Shown here: positions 12,242-22,900 of the stretch, piece by piece
Layout of the letters: each line of letters starts with the position of its first letter
How positions within the stretch are numbered: position 1 is the stretch's first letter
Assembly: GCF_000145275.1 (NCBI RefSeq)
Contig: NC_014393.1
Coordinates: 2,976,001-3,040,000, forward strand
Reading direction: 5' to 3'
DNA length: 64,000 nucleotides
Source of the DNA: Clostridium cellulovorans 743B
Lineage (GTDB): Bacteria > Bacillota > Clostridia > Clostridiales > Clostridiaceae
Notes under the pieces: model-generated
The model's input: only the letters and a program-made list of their open reading frames with translations
Database searches by the model: none
Told to the model about the DNA's origin: nothing
Made by a program: the position numbers and the translations under genes

Positions 12242-15200
12242 TAAAGTTAAATCTCCCATTTCTATTTCAATATCTTCGGTGTTTTGCATTGTAAACATAA
12301 CATCAAAGAATTGGTTTCTGCTCATATCTCTTGGGATATTTAATTTTTCAACTAACTCTTCAAATTGATAATCTTGATTTTCATATGCCTTTAGAGCTTT
12401 TTCTTTTACTGTTCTTAGGTATGACTTAAAGCTTAACTCTTTATCAACCTTGCTTCTTATTGCTAAGGTATTTACAAACATACCTATGATATTTTCTAAA
12501 TCTCTATGATTTCTTCCAGCTATTGGGCTACCTATTACGATATCTTCTTGTCCACTATATTTAGCTAATAAAACCTTAAGATTTGCAAGTAATACCATAT
12601 ACATAGTGCTTCCAGTTTCTTTTGCTATCTCTCTTAAGCCTTCAGTCACTGTATTATCTAATTCAAAGATTATTCTATCTCCACTGAAATCTTTAACCTT
12701 TGGTCTTGGGTAATCTGTTGGCATATTTAGTACAGGTATTTCTTCACTAAATTCCTTCAACCAATATTCTTCTTGTTTTCTAAACTCTTCACTTTCTCTT
12801 CTCTTTAACTGCCATGCTGAGTAATCTTTATATTGTACCTTTAATTCTTCTAACTCTTCCCCAGCATATAACTTACTAAACTCACTTGTAAGTATTGCCA
12901 TAGAAGCTCCATCTGATATTATGTGATGCATATCAAAGCACATGATATGTCTTTCACTACTTAAGCTTATGATTAATACTCTTAATAATGGCGCCTCAGT
13001 CAAATTAAAGATTCTAATAAAATCATTAATCTTTTCTTCAGCCTCTGCTTCACTTTCGGCTTCTACTCTTTCAATATTAAAATCTACAGCTTCTAAGCTG
13101 TTTACTTTTTGTACAACAGTGTCTTCTTCAACAAAGAAGCTTGTTCTTAGAGCTTCATGTCTTTCGATTAATTTTAAGAAAACTTCATTTAGCTTAGGAA
13201 CATCAATTTCACCAACTATTTCTAATACCCCTGGAAGGTTATATGCTGTACTATCATCATCAATTTCTTGTAGCATATACATTCTCTTTTGGGCTGAGGA
13301 AGCTTCGTAGAATTCTTTTTCTTCAACCTTTTCTATTGCATTATAGGCCTTTTTATCCTCAGATAAATTATTTTCCATAGAAGCTACATATTCGCTAAGG
13401 CCTTTTATTGTTCCTATGCCGAATACTTCCTTCAATGGTACTTGAATTCCTAATTCCTTATGAATTCTTCCTACTAAGGTAGTAGCCTTTAAGGAATGTC
13501 CGCCTAATTCAAAGAAATTATCATTTATACCTATATTTTTTACACCTAAAACTTCTTGCCACATTTCTACTAGTTTTTCTTCTAGTTCATTTCTTGGTGC
13601 TTCGTATTCAACGCCTGTATCAATCTTACCTTCTGGTTCTGGTAGTGCTTTTCTATCTACCTTTCCATTCTGATTTAATGGCATACTTTCTAATCTTATG
13701 AAATAGGATGGTACCATATAATCTGGTAAAGATTTTTTAAGTTCTTCTCTTAGTAAACCTACACTATATTCCTTTTGTGACACATAGTAAGCACATAAGA
13801 ATTTATTCCCTGTTTCGCCCTTATCTAGTACAATTACTTCTTTTATATCTTCTATTTTTAATAAAGCATCTTCTATTTCACCAAGTTCTATTCTAAAACC
13901 TCTTATTTTAACTTGATGATCTATTCTTCCAAGATACTCGATATTTCCATCTGGTAGCCATCTAGCTATATCACCAGTTCTATAGATAGTAGTACCTAAG
14001 TTAAATTTGTTAGGTACGAACTTTGCATTTGTAAGCTCTGTATTATTTAAATAACCCTTTGCAACACCAACACCACCTATACATAATTCTCCAATAACTC
14101 CTACTGGTTGAAGTTTATCATTTGCTCCAAGGATATAAGCTTGAAGGTTTTCCATAGGCTTACCAATAGGAACATTAATACCTTCCTTATAATCTTCAAG
14201 AGAATAAGCTGTTGAATAGATAGTCGCCTCTGTCGGACCATATATATTCTCAAGCTTTGCAGCTATATCAAAGGTTCTATATTTTTCAATAATACTTGGC
14301 GTTACTGCCTCACCTGCTAAGAAAATATATTTAAGAGATTTAGCAGACTCAATAGTTTCTTTGTCTAATAAAGTAGTGAACAAATTAAACATTGATGGAA
14401 CAAAGTTTATATGAGTTACATTATATTTATTAATTGCATCGATAATCTTATCTGGTTCCTTTTCGTAGCCTTGATTTAGGATAGCTAGAGTTCCTCCATC
14501 CATATACCAACCAAAAATTTCTGCAACTGATACGTCAAAGGTATAAGCAGTTTTTAAAAGATATGTATCGTCACTATTTAATGGATATCTCTTTTGCAAC
14601 GAAGATAAAATGTTTACTGCTGAACAATGAGAAATCAATACACCTTTTGGTTTACCAGTGGAACCTGAAGTATAGATTACATAAGCTGAGTCTGTGAAAT
14701 CATTAGTATTCTCTATTGTTACAGCTTCACCTTGATATAGACTGCTATCTTCTAGATAAACCACCTCTACATTGCTATATGTATCCTTATTACAGTAAGT
14801 TTCCTTTGTTAATAATATATTTGCCTTACTATCTTCAAGCATAAAAGCAATTCTTTCTGTTGGATTTTCAGGATTCATAGGCATATAAGCCCCACCAGCC
14901 TTAAGTATCCCTAGTATTCCAACTATCATTTCAAAGGAGCGTTCAACCATTATTCCAACAATATCATTTGGTTTTACACCTTTATTTCTTAAAACTACTG
15001 CTAACTTATTTACTTTTTCATTTAATTCCTTATAAGTAAGCTTTTCTTCCCCATAAATAAGTGCTATACTATTTGGCGTTTTCTCAACTTGTGCTTCGAA
15101 TAACTCTTGAAGTGTTCTTCTATACTCATAATCTGCTTCTGTATTATTAAAGTCTTTTAATATAAGATTTTTTTCTTCTTTATCTAAAATTTCAATGTCT

Positions 15201-18200
15201 GCTAATTTGCTATTAGGATTTTCAACAATACCTTTTAATAAAGTTAAAAGATGCTTAGACATATTTTCTATAGTGTGCTTTTTAAAGAGTTTTGTGCAAT
15301 ATTCAAATTCAAATTTAAGCTCTTTTTCATCTTCAACAGCATTTAAGGTAATGTCAAACATTGAAGACTTCACTTCATAATCATAAGGAGTAAAGGTAAA
15401 TTCCTTTATATCACTTTCTTTGCTAAAGCCAGTGTTTTGCATAACAAACATGATATCAAATAAAGGATTTCTACTTAAATCTCTCTTGATTTGTAATTTA
15501 TCTATTAATTCTTCAAACTGATAATCTTGGTTCTCAAAGGCTCTTAATGAATTATCCTTAATCTCAGAAACAAATTCCTTGAAAGTCTTATTGGCATTTG
15601 GGAAATTCCTTAAAGCAAGAGTATTTACAAACATACCTATTATGTCTTCTAATTCTGTTTGTGTTCTTCCCGCTATTGGAGAACCAATTATAATATCATC
15701 TTGTCCAGTATATCTATGTAATAGCACATTGAAAGCAGCAAGAACCATCATATAAGTAGTTGTTCCTGTTTCTGTAGCTAGTGCCCTTAATCTTTCTGTT
15801 AATGTTGCATCTGCAACAAAGTTTACACTGTCTCCATCAAAAGCTTGAACTGTAGGACGAGAATAATCTGTTGGTAAGTTAAGTACAGGTATCTCTCCTT
15901 TTAAGTTTTCAAGCCAGAATTCTTCTTGCTTTTTCATAACCTCAGCTTTCAGAAGTTTATTTTGCCAAGCAGAATAATCCTTATATTGTAATGTCAATGG
16001 CTTCAATTCTATGCCTTTATAAAGCATTAAGAATTCACTAATAAATACATCCATAGACATACCATCAGAAATAATATGATGCATATCTATCATAATAATG
16101 TGTTTCAATTCATTAATTTTAATAATTCCAACTCTTAAAAGAGGAGCATTTTTCAAATCAAAGGGTTCTATAAATCCATCAACTATTCCTTTTACTTCAT
16201 CTTCTTTTGCTTCATATAGATCAATATTAAAATCAACTTCTTTATGTATTATTTGAACTGGGTTTCCATCTTGAACCTTAAAGGAAGTTCTAAAGGCTTC
16301 ATGTCTAGCAACTAACTTTTTAATTACTGACTGGAATTTCTCAGTATCAAATTTTCCTTCAAAAATTTCTATAACAGGCATGTTATAGCTTGTATCTTCT
16401 TCATTAAGTTCATTGATTACAAACAATCTCTTTTGAGCTGAAGATACTTCATAAAATTCTTGTTCTGGTACAGGCTTTATTTCTTCAAATTGAGCATTTT
16501 TATCTTTTCCATCTATAAAGTTTGCCATTTCTCTGATTGTAGGTGCACTAAATAATTGGTTTAAGGAAATACTCTTATTTAGCTCACTGTTGATTTTTGA
16601 AATCAATCTTATAGCAAGTAGAGAATGTCCTCCTAAATCAAAGAAATTATCTGTTACACCTATCTTTTCTGTAGCTAATATTTTCTGCCATATATCAACT
16701 AATTGACTTTCTGTTTCACTTTCTGCAGCTACATATTCCTTTGACAAATCAAGTATACTTTCTGGTTTTGGTAAAGATTTTCTATCAATCTTACCACTGA
16801 TAAGCAGTGGAAGTTCTTCTAGTTGTATGAAATATGTTGGAACCATGTACTCTGGTAAATATCCTAGAATGTAATTCTTAAGCTCTATAGCTTCTACATT
16901 TCTAGTAGCTGAGAAGTATGCACAAAGATATTTAGCACCATTTTGGTCTTCTAAATCAATTACTACTGCATCTTTTATAGCCTCAAAATCTGCTAATCTG
17001 CTTTCGATTTCTCCTAGCTCAATTCTAAGTCCTCTGATTTTTACTTGGAAATCGTTTCTTCCTATAAATTCTATATTGCCATCTGATAGCCATCTTCCAA
17101 GGTCACCAGTTTTATATAATCTTTCTGCAGAGCCTTCTATAAAGGTATCCTTAAAGAATGATGCATTTGTTCTCTTTTCATCATTTATATATCCTCTTCC
17201 AACACCAATACCAGCAACACAGATTTCTCCAACCACACCCTCTGGGCATAATCTCATATCCTTATCTACAATGTAGATTCTCATATTTGTTACAGGCTTA
17301 CCTGTAGGGATGTTTATATAGTTTTCTGGTAATTTGTCCATTATAAATTGAGTAACGTCGTCAGAAGCTTCCGCTGGACCATAAGCGTTAACCATTTTTA
17401 TACCAGGGAACAACTCAAACCATCGCTTAATAACCTGTGGTTTTACTGCTTCACCAGTGATGATTAAATACTTTAAATTTTCAAGAGTTAATTTACTTTC
17501 TTCTAAGTAATCCATCATTACCATAAGATATGATGGTACTACCTCAAGTAAAGTCACTTGATCTTTTATTATGCTGTCTGTAAATTCTTCTGAATTTAAT
17601 ATCATGTCATTAGGATAAATTGCTGTAGTTCCTCCTAAAGCAAGGGCTCCAAAGAACTGCCACACTGAAATATCAAAACATTGATTTGCATTTTGAGCAA
17701 ACACTAAATTTGTATCAAGATTTAATTCATCTCTTTCTGCAAATATGTGATTAAGCATACCCATGTGTTCTATCATTACTCCCTTTGGTTTTCCTGTTGA
17801 ACCAGAAGTAAATAAAACATAAGCAAGGTTATTTTGTGCTATCTCTATATTTAAATTTTCAGCTTCTTCTTCAAGAATTTTATCTTCAACTAAATCAACG
17901 CAGATTATATTTCCTTTGTAGTTTGCCTTAAACTCTTCATCTATATATTCTGATTTAGTTATCACATAATTAGCCTTTGAATCTTCTAATATTCCAAGTT
18001 TTCTTTGAATTGGATAATTAGTATCTACTGGTATGTACGCTCCCCCAGCTTTCCAAATACCCATTACTGATTCTATAAACAATGGTGAACGTTCTAGCAT
18101 TACTACTACAAGACTTTCCACATCCACACCTTGTTTTCTCAAATATCTAGCTACTTTGTTTGCCTTTATATTTAACTGACTATATGATATTTTTTCATCT

Positions 18201-19729
18201 TTAAAAATTACTGCAGTTTTGTCTTTATCTTTTACTGCATTTTCTTCGAATAATTGTGGCAATGTTTTGCTGAAATCATAATGTGTTTTTATGGCAATCT
18301 CATTGTCTGATACTTTGGATTCTTCTGTTCTATCAGAAAGCATTTCTACATTATTGAATCCGAAAAGTAATTTTTCTTTTTCTTCCTTTGTTAATATTTC
18401 TATGTTTCCTACTAAAACTTCTGGATTAGCACCTACTATTTTAGCTACAGTTCTAAAATGGCCTTCAATTGATTTTACAAATTCACTGTCATATACAGCG
18501 CTATTGTATCCAATTTGAACAACTGTATTTTCACCTGGAAGTATATCTATATTAAAATCATAATTTGTTTGTTCAAAGTTCTGTACATTACTTATTTCAA
18601 GACCTAGATACTTACATATCTCAAGGCCTCCTATAAATTCATCTAAAGGATAATCTTCTATAACTAAAATATTGTCCATAAGATTTTGTTTTAAATCTGT
18701 TTGCGCTTGTATATCCGCTAATGAACAATATTCATAGCTTTGAGCGTTAATAGAATCTTCATGAATCTTTCCTACTAACTCTTTAAAACTCATAGTTTTT
18801 GAATTCTTAACATACACAGGCACTGTATTGATGAATAATCCCATCATCTCTTCTATTCCTGGAACTTCTGCTGGTCTTCCTGCCACTACAAGTCCAAAAA
18901 CAGCTTCCTCTGTATTGTTATATCTTTGTAGAAGGATTCCCCAAATTCCTTGGTAAACAGTATTCACTGGAACATTTGAAGCAAGAGCTACAGCCTTCAA
19001 ATCCTCTATAAGCTTTTTATCAAGGTTAAAGTTAAATTCCTTAGAAAGATATTTTTCTTCCTTACTTTTTACTGCAGACTTTGGAATACAAGTCTCATTT
19101 TCACAGCCTTCAAAGCGTTTTTTCCAGAAATTAAGTGCTTCTTTTGTATCCTGCTTTTTAAGCCAATTGATATAATTGCTAAACGGATACGCTTCTTCTA
19201 CTTCTACAGGAAGTTTTTCTTTTATCGTCTTATAATTATCAAAAACATCTCTTACGATTATTCCTAGACACCATCCATCCATAATTATGTGGTGATGACT
19301 CCATATGATTTTATAAGTATCCTCAGCTGTCTTAAGTATTGATACTCTCATCAATATATCTTTTTGCAAATCAAAGCCTTTTTTTCTATCCTCTGCTTTA
19401 AAAGCTTCTATATATTGTTCCTTTTCTTCCTCTTGAAAATTCACTATATCCTCAAAATGAATTTTCATTCTTCTTTCTTTTAAAACAATCTGTATTGGTT
19501 CATCTATGTTACTATATTTAAATATTGTTCTTAATACATCATATTTTGCTATAAGTGAATTAAAGCTTTCTTCAAATAGTTCTACAGAAAAGTCTCCTTT
19601 TATATCAAAGGACATCTGCTCAAAATATGCTTCCGATTCATTATCCATTAATGCATGAAATAGCATTCCTTGCTGCATAGGTGTCAACGGATATATTTTT
19701 TTTATTTGTACTTTCTTTTTCATGTTCAT
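12155..19729 (-). CDS. Nonribosomal peptide synthetase, modules 3-5 (C-A-T-C-A-T-C), frameshifted at its end
   Basis: An elongation synthetase adding residues 3 and 4 of the peptide. The start is ATG 19729, 9 nt after AAGGGGAG; the TTG at 19735 is too close to that site. Domains: C3 (YPLTPMQQG near residue 15, HHIIMDG ~150), A3 (TSGSTGKPKG ~650), T3 (GGHS ~1030), C4 (~1095-1500, HHIISDG), A4 (~1690), T4 (~2075), C5 (~2145 on). C3 has the PLTPMQQGMLFH opening typical of condensation domains that accept a D-residue donor, which fits the epimerase ending the preceding synthetase. A3 pocket: D-I-W-E-I-T-A-D-D, probably a basic residue. A4 pocket: D-V-A-N-F-A-I-I-Y, which I cannot assign. The last ~33 residues are out of frame: C5 homology continues in the next frame, so this ORF is an incomplete piece of a larger gene. 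It follows the upstream NRPS gene by under 200 bases, same strand. Confidence 0.92.
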   Translation of the reverse strand: MNMKKKVQIKKIYPLTPMQQGMLFHALMDNESEAYFEQMSFDIKGDFSVELFEESFNSLIAKYDVLRTIFKYSNIDEPIQIVLKERRMKIHFEDIVNFQEEEKEQYIEAFKAEDRKKGFDLQKDILMRVSILKTAEDTYKIIWSHHHIIMDGWCLGIIVRDVFDNYKTIKEKLPVEVEEAYPFSNYINWLKKQDTKEALNFWKKRFEGCENETCIPKSAVKSKEEKYLSKEFNFNLDKKLIEDLKAVALASNVPVNTVYQGIWGILLQRYNNTEEAVFGLVVAGRPAEVPGIEEMMGLFINTVPVYVKNSKTMSFKELVGKIHEDSINAQSYEYCSLADIQAQTDLKQNLMDNILVIEDYPLDEFIGGLEICKYLGLEISNVQNFEQTNYDFNIDILPGENTVVQIGYNSAVYDSEFVKSIEGHFRTVAKIVGANPEVLVGNIEILTKEEKEKLLFGFNNVEMLSDRTEESKVSDNEIAIKTHYDFSKTLPQLFEENAVKDKDKTAVIFKDEKISYSQLNIKANKVARYLRKQGVDVESLVVVMLERSPLFIESVMGIWKAGGAYIPVDTNYPIQRKLGILEDSKANYVITKSEYIDEEFKANYKGNIICVDLVEDKILEEEAENLNIEIAQNNLAYVLFTSGSTGKPKGVMIEHMGMLNHIFAERDELNLDTNLVFAQNANQCFDISVWQFFGALALGGTTAIYPNDMILNSEEFTDSIIKDQVTLLEVVPSYLMVMMDYLEESKLTLENLKYLIITGEAVKPQVIKRWFELFPGIKMVNAYGPAEASDDVTQFIMDKLPENYINIPTGKPVTNMRIYIVDKDMRLCPEGVVGEICVAGIGVGRGYINDEKRTNASFFKDTFIEGSAERLYKTGDLGRWLSDGNIEFIGRNDFQVKIRGLRIELGEIESRLADFEAIKDAVVIDLEDQNGAKYLCAYFSATRNVEAIELKNYILGYLPEYMVPTYFIQLEELPLLISGKIDRKSLPKPESILDLSKEYVAAESETESQLVDIWQKILATEKIGVTDNFFDLGGHSLLAIRLISKINSELNKSISLNQLFSAPTIREMANFIDGKDKNAQFEEIKPVPEQEFYEVSSAQKRLFVINELNEEDTSYNMPVIEIFEGKFDTEKFQSVIKKLVARHEAFRTSFKVQDGNPVQIIHKEVDFNIDLYEAKEDEVKGIVDGFIEPFDLKNAPLLRVGIIKINELKHIIMIDMHHIISDGMSMDVFISEFLMLYKGIELKPLTLQYKDYSAWQNKLLKAEVMKKQEEFWLENLKGEIPVLNLPTDYSRPTVQAFDGDSVNFVADATLTERLRALATETGTTTYMMVLAAFNVLLHRYTGQDDIIIGSPIAGRTQTELEDIIGMFVNTLALRNFPNANKTFKEFVSEIKDNSLRAFENQDYQFEELIDKLQIKRDLSRNPLFDIMFVMQNTGFSKESDIKEFTFTPYDYEVKSSMFDITLNAVEDEKELKFEFEYCTKLFKKHTIENMSKHLLTLLKGIVENPNSKLADIEILDKEEKNLILKDFNNTEADYEYRRTLQELFEAQVEKTPNSIALIYGEEKLTYKELNEKVNKLAVVLRNKGVKPNDIVGIMVERSFEMIVGILGILKAGGAYMPMNPENPTERIAFMLEDSKANILLTKETYCNKDTYSNVEVVYLEDSSLYQGEAVTIENTNDFTDSAYVIYTSGSTGKPKGVLISHCSAVNILSSLQKRYPLNSDDTYLLKTAYTFDVSVAEIFGWYMDGGTLAILNQGYEKEPDKIIDAINKYNVTHINFVPSMFNLFTTLLDKETIESAKSLKYIFLAGEAVTPSIIEKYRTFDIAAKLENIYGPTEATIYSTAYSLEDYKEGINVPIGKPMENLQAYILGANDKLQPVGVIGELCIGGVGVAKGYLNNTELTNAKFVPNKFNLGTTIYRTGDIARWLPDGNIEYLGRIDHQVKIRGFRIELGEIEDALLKIEDIKEVIVLDKGETGNKFLCAYYVSQKEYSVGLLREELKKSLPDYMVPSYFIRLESMPLNQNGKVDRKALPEPEGKIDTGVEYEAPRNELEEKLVEMWQEVLGVKNIGINDNFFELGGHSLKATTLVGRIHKELGIQVPLKEVFGIGTIKGLSEYVASMENNLSEDKKAYNAIEKVEEKEFYEASSAQKRMYMLQEIDDDSTAYNLPGVLEIVGEIDVPKLNEVFLKLIERHEALRTSFFVEEDTVVQKVNSLEAVDFNIERVEAESEAEAEEKINDFIRIFNLTEAPLLRVLIISLSSERHIMCFDMHHIISDGASMAILTSEFSKLYAGEELEELKVQYKDYSAWQLKRRESEEFRKQEEYWLKEFSEEIPVLNMPTDYPRPKVKDFSGDRIIFELDNTVTEGLREIAKETGSTMYMVLLANLKVLLAKYSGQEDIVIGSPIAGRNHRDLENIIGMFVNTLAIRSKVDKELSFKSYLRTVKEKALKAYENQDYQFEELVEKLNIPRDMSRNQFFDVMFTMQNTEDIEIEMGDLTLKLMKSTQSQLNLIYPLMLLRKKTRLKLS
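12239..12247 (-). other. Single-base frameshift within condensation domain C5
   Basis: Upstream of this point the minus-strand codons begin at positions with remainder 1 modulo 3; downstream homology (a KTYEINSKSAKFDLS-like stretch matching the equivalent part of other C domains here) is in remainder 2. Losing one base of the short A/T runs at 12239-12245 (minus strand AACTTTAAAACT) explains the change. The wrong frame reaches TAG at 12155. It could be a real mutation or an assembly or base-calling error. Confidence 0.85.
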
Positions 19730-19863
19730 AAACAATTTCTCCCCTTAGAAGTGTCCACTAGTAATAAAACCTATATCATCATTTCTTTCTAATCCATTCT
19801 TAATTCTAATTTCCATTCTCCAAAAAATGTCATAAATAAGTTTTCTACCATCATAAACATAAT

Positions 19864-19907
19864 ATAGTATCAAAGTTGCATCTTAAAAATAACAACTTTG
19901 ATACTAT
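19864..19907 (-). terminator. 15-bp perfect hairpin between the two NRPS genes
   Basis: Arms 19864-19878 and 19893-19907 (ATAGTATCAAAGTTG and its complement) are perfect with a 14-nt loop. The hairpin begins 5 nt after the TAG stop of the first synthetase. On the coding strand no clear U-run follows (TATTATG), so it may be a weak terminator, an attenuator or an mRNA-end stabiliser rather than a full stop. Confidence 0.6.
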
Positions 19908-19912
19908 TTTAA

Positions 19913-22900
19913 CTATAAATCTAAATCTCCGAGCAAGTCAGATAGCTCATCTACCAAATCGTCGAATTGTTCTAAGGACATATCGCTATAACCAACATCA
20001 TCAGGAGTAATTTCTGTCTCTTCTTTTCCCATACAATGAGCTATTATCGCCTTAAGAACTTCTATATAATTTGATAAAAGTTTTTCTATTGAATCCTCTG
20101 TAAATTGCTTTTTATTGAATTCAATCTTTAGCATTAATTTATTTTCAAGAATTATTCCGTTTATATCTAGAACATACTCTCTCTCTAGCTCTGGACTAAC
20201 ATCACTTCCAGAATTTATATCTGCAATACCAAAGTGTTTACCTGAAGCTTCTTCACCAAAATCACCAAGATAGTTAAAGCTTATTTGTGGTTTTTTCGAT
20301 GATTTAAAGTTTTCTTGTGCTTCCTCTGATAAGTGCTTTAATATGCCATAACCGATTCCTTTATTAGGTACTCGTCTTAAAGTTTCCTTTGTATTCTTTA
20401 ATGTAAATGAAATATCCTCAGCTTTTGCCATATCTATAAGTACAGGATATTCAGCAGTAAACCAACCTACAGTTCGAGTTATATCTATATCCTTAAATAA
20501 CTCTTCTCTTCCGTGGCCTTCTAGGTTAATTAAAATCTCATCACTTCCAGTCCACTTTTTCATTGAAATTCCTAAAGCTGAAAGAAGAAGATCATTGATA
20601 TCAGTATTATAAGCTGTATTACACTCCGTTAAGAGGTTCTTCGTAGCTTCTTCATCAAGGGATACTGATAATAATGCCGTATCCTTATTCTTATCAACAT
20701 CAATTTTTGAAGTTTGTGGTAAATTAACTGCTTCAGAATTTTCAACTACAGTCCAATATTCCAATTCCTTAAGAAGTTCTGTGCTCTGAGAATATTCAAC
20801 TAGCTTTCCTGACCATTCTTTATAAGAGCTAGTTTTCTTCGGTAATTGAATTTCTAGTCCTTCACAAAGACTGCTATAAGCATTTTCTAAATCTTCAAGA
20901 ATAATTCTCCAAGAAACTCCATCAACTACTAAGTGGTGGATTACTATTGATAAATAATCCCCAATAGAAGTTTTAAACAAGCATCCTTGAACTAACGGAC
21001 CGTTTTCCAAATCAACTGAACCCTGAAGTTTATTAGCTTCTTCTTGAATTATTTCTTTGTAGTTATCAGCATTAGTTAAATCTTTTACAAGGAAACCATA
21101 TGCTTTAGGTTCAATCCCCTTATTAATTTGTGAAATAGCACCCTCATTAACCTTATAGCTCATTCTTAAGGCATCATGATGTTCTATTAATTTATCAAAT
21201 ACCTCTTCAAAATATTCTTCTTTAAGTCCATCCTTACAGAAAAGCATAACTGATTGATTATAATGATGCTTATCAGTAAAGTTGTGTTTAAAGAATCCTT
21301 CTTGTATTGGTGTTAAATTGACTTCTCCTTCAACAATTCCTTGGAAGGCTTCAACAGTATTTGATTTCACATAAGCACTTAGCTTAGAAATCACTGGATA
21401 CTGGAATAAATTTCTTACCTCTAGCTTATATCCATTGTTTCCAAGAGTAGATGATACTTTAATGGCTTTTATTGAGTCTCCACCTAAGCTAAAGAAGTTA
21501 TCATTAATGCCAATCCTGTCCACACCTAAAGTTTGTTGCCAAATATCAACTAATAATTCTTCAATTTCATTTCTCGGTGGAACATATTCTCTGTTTTCAT
21601 CAATTTCAGGCTCTGGCAAGGCTTTTCTATCAATCTTCCCATTTGGTGAAAGAGGTAACTCTTCTAACTGAACAAAATAAGAAGGAATCATATAGCTTGG
21701 TACAAAGTTTCCAAGATATTCTTTAAGTTCTTCTTCATTGATATCAACGTCAGCAGCAAAATAAGCACAAATATAATTATTTCCTTTGCTATCCTTTTTA
21801 ACTACTGCTACAGCATCTTTTACATCATTAAACTCTGCAATTCTGCTTTCAATTTCTCCTAGTTCAATTCTGAAACCTCTAACTTTTACTTGGAAGTCAG
21901 ATCTACCTATAAATTCTATATTTCCATCAGGTAACCACTTACCTATATCACCAGTCTTATACATTCTAACTTTTTCATCAGTTTGCAGTGGATCGTAAAC
22001 AAAAGATTCCTCAGTTTTTTCTGGATTATTAATGTATCCTCTTCCTACACAAATACCAGATACACAAATTTCACCAGCTACTCCTACAGGACAAAGTTCC
22101 ATCTCTTTATTCATAATATAAATATTTATATTACTTAATGGCTTACCAATTGAAACTATATCTGTATTTGTCTCAGCATCAATTATGTATTGAGTTATAT
22201 CGTCTGAAGCTTCTGCTGGTCCATATGCATTAACCATCTTCTTATCTTTAAATAACTCAAACCATCTTTTTATAACATTTGGTTTTGCTGCTTCTCCAGT
22301 TATCATAAGGTACTTTAACTGATCCAGGGTTAATTTATTACTTTCAATATAATCCATCATAACAATTAAGTATGAAGGTACTACTTCAAGAAGTGTAACC
22401 TTATCACGAACTATTTTCTCAGTAAACTTGTCTACTTCAAGAATAAGTTCATTTGGATATATTGCAGTAGTTCCCCCTAAAGCGAGTGCTGCAAAGAATT
22501 GCCATACTGAGATATCAAAGCAATGATTAGCATTTTGAGCAAACACTAAATTCTCATCTAATTGAAGTTCATCTCTTTCAGCGAAAATATGATTTAACAT
22601 TCCTAAATGTTCAATCATTACTCCCTTTGGTTTTCCTGTTGAACCAGAAGTAAATAATATGTAAGCAAGATTATTGATATCTACCTTTGTATTTACATTA
22701 GAACTATCTTTATCTTTAAGTTCTTCTTCAATAAGGTCTAGACAAATAATTTCACCTTTATATTGGCTTCTAAATTCATCATCTATGTATTCTGATAAAG
22801 TTATTATATAATCAGCATTTCCGTCTTCTACTATGCTTAGCTTTCTCTGACTTGGATATTCAACATCAAGAGGAATATACGCGCCCCCAGCTTTCCAAAT

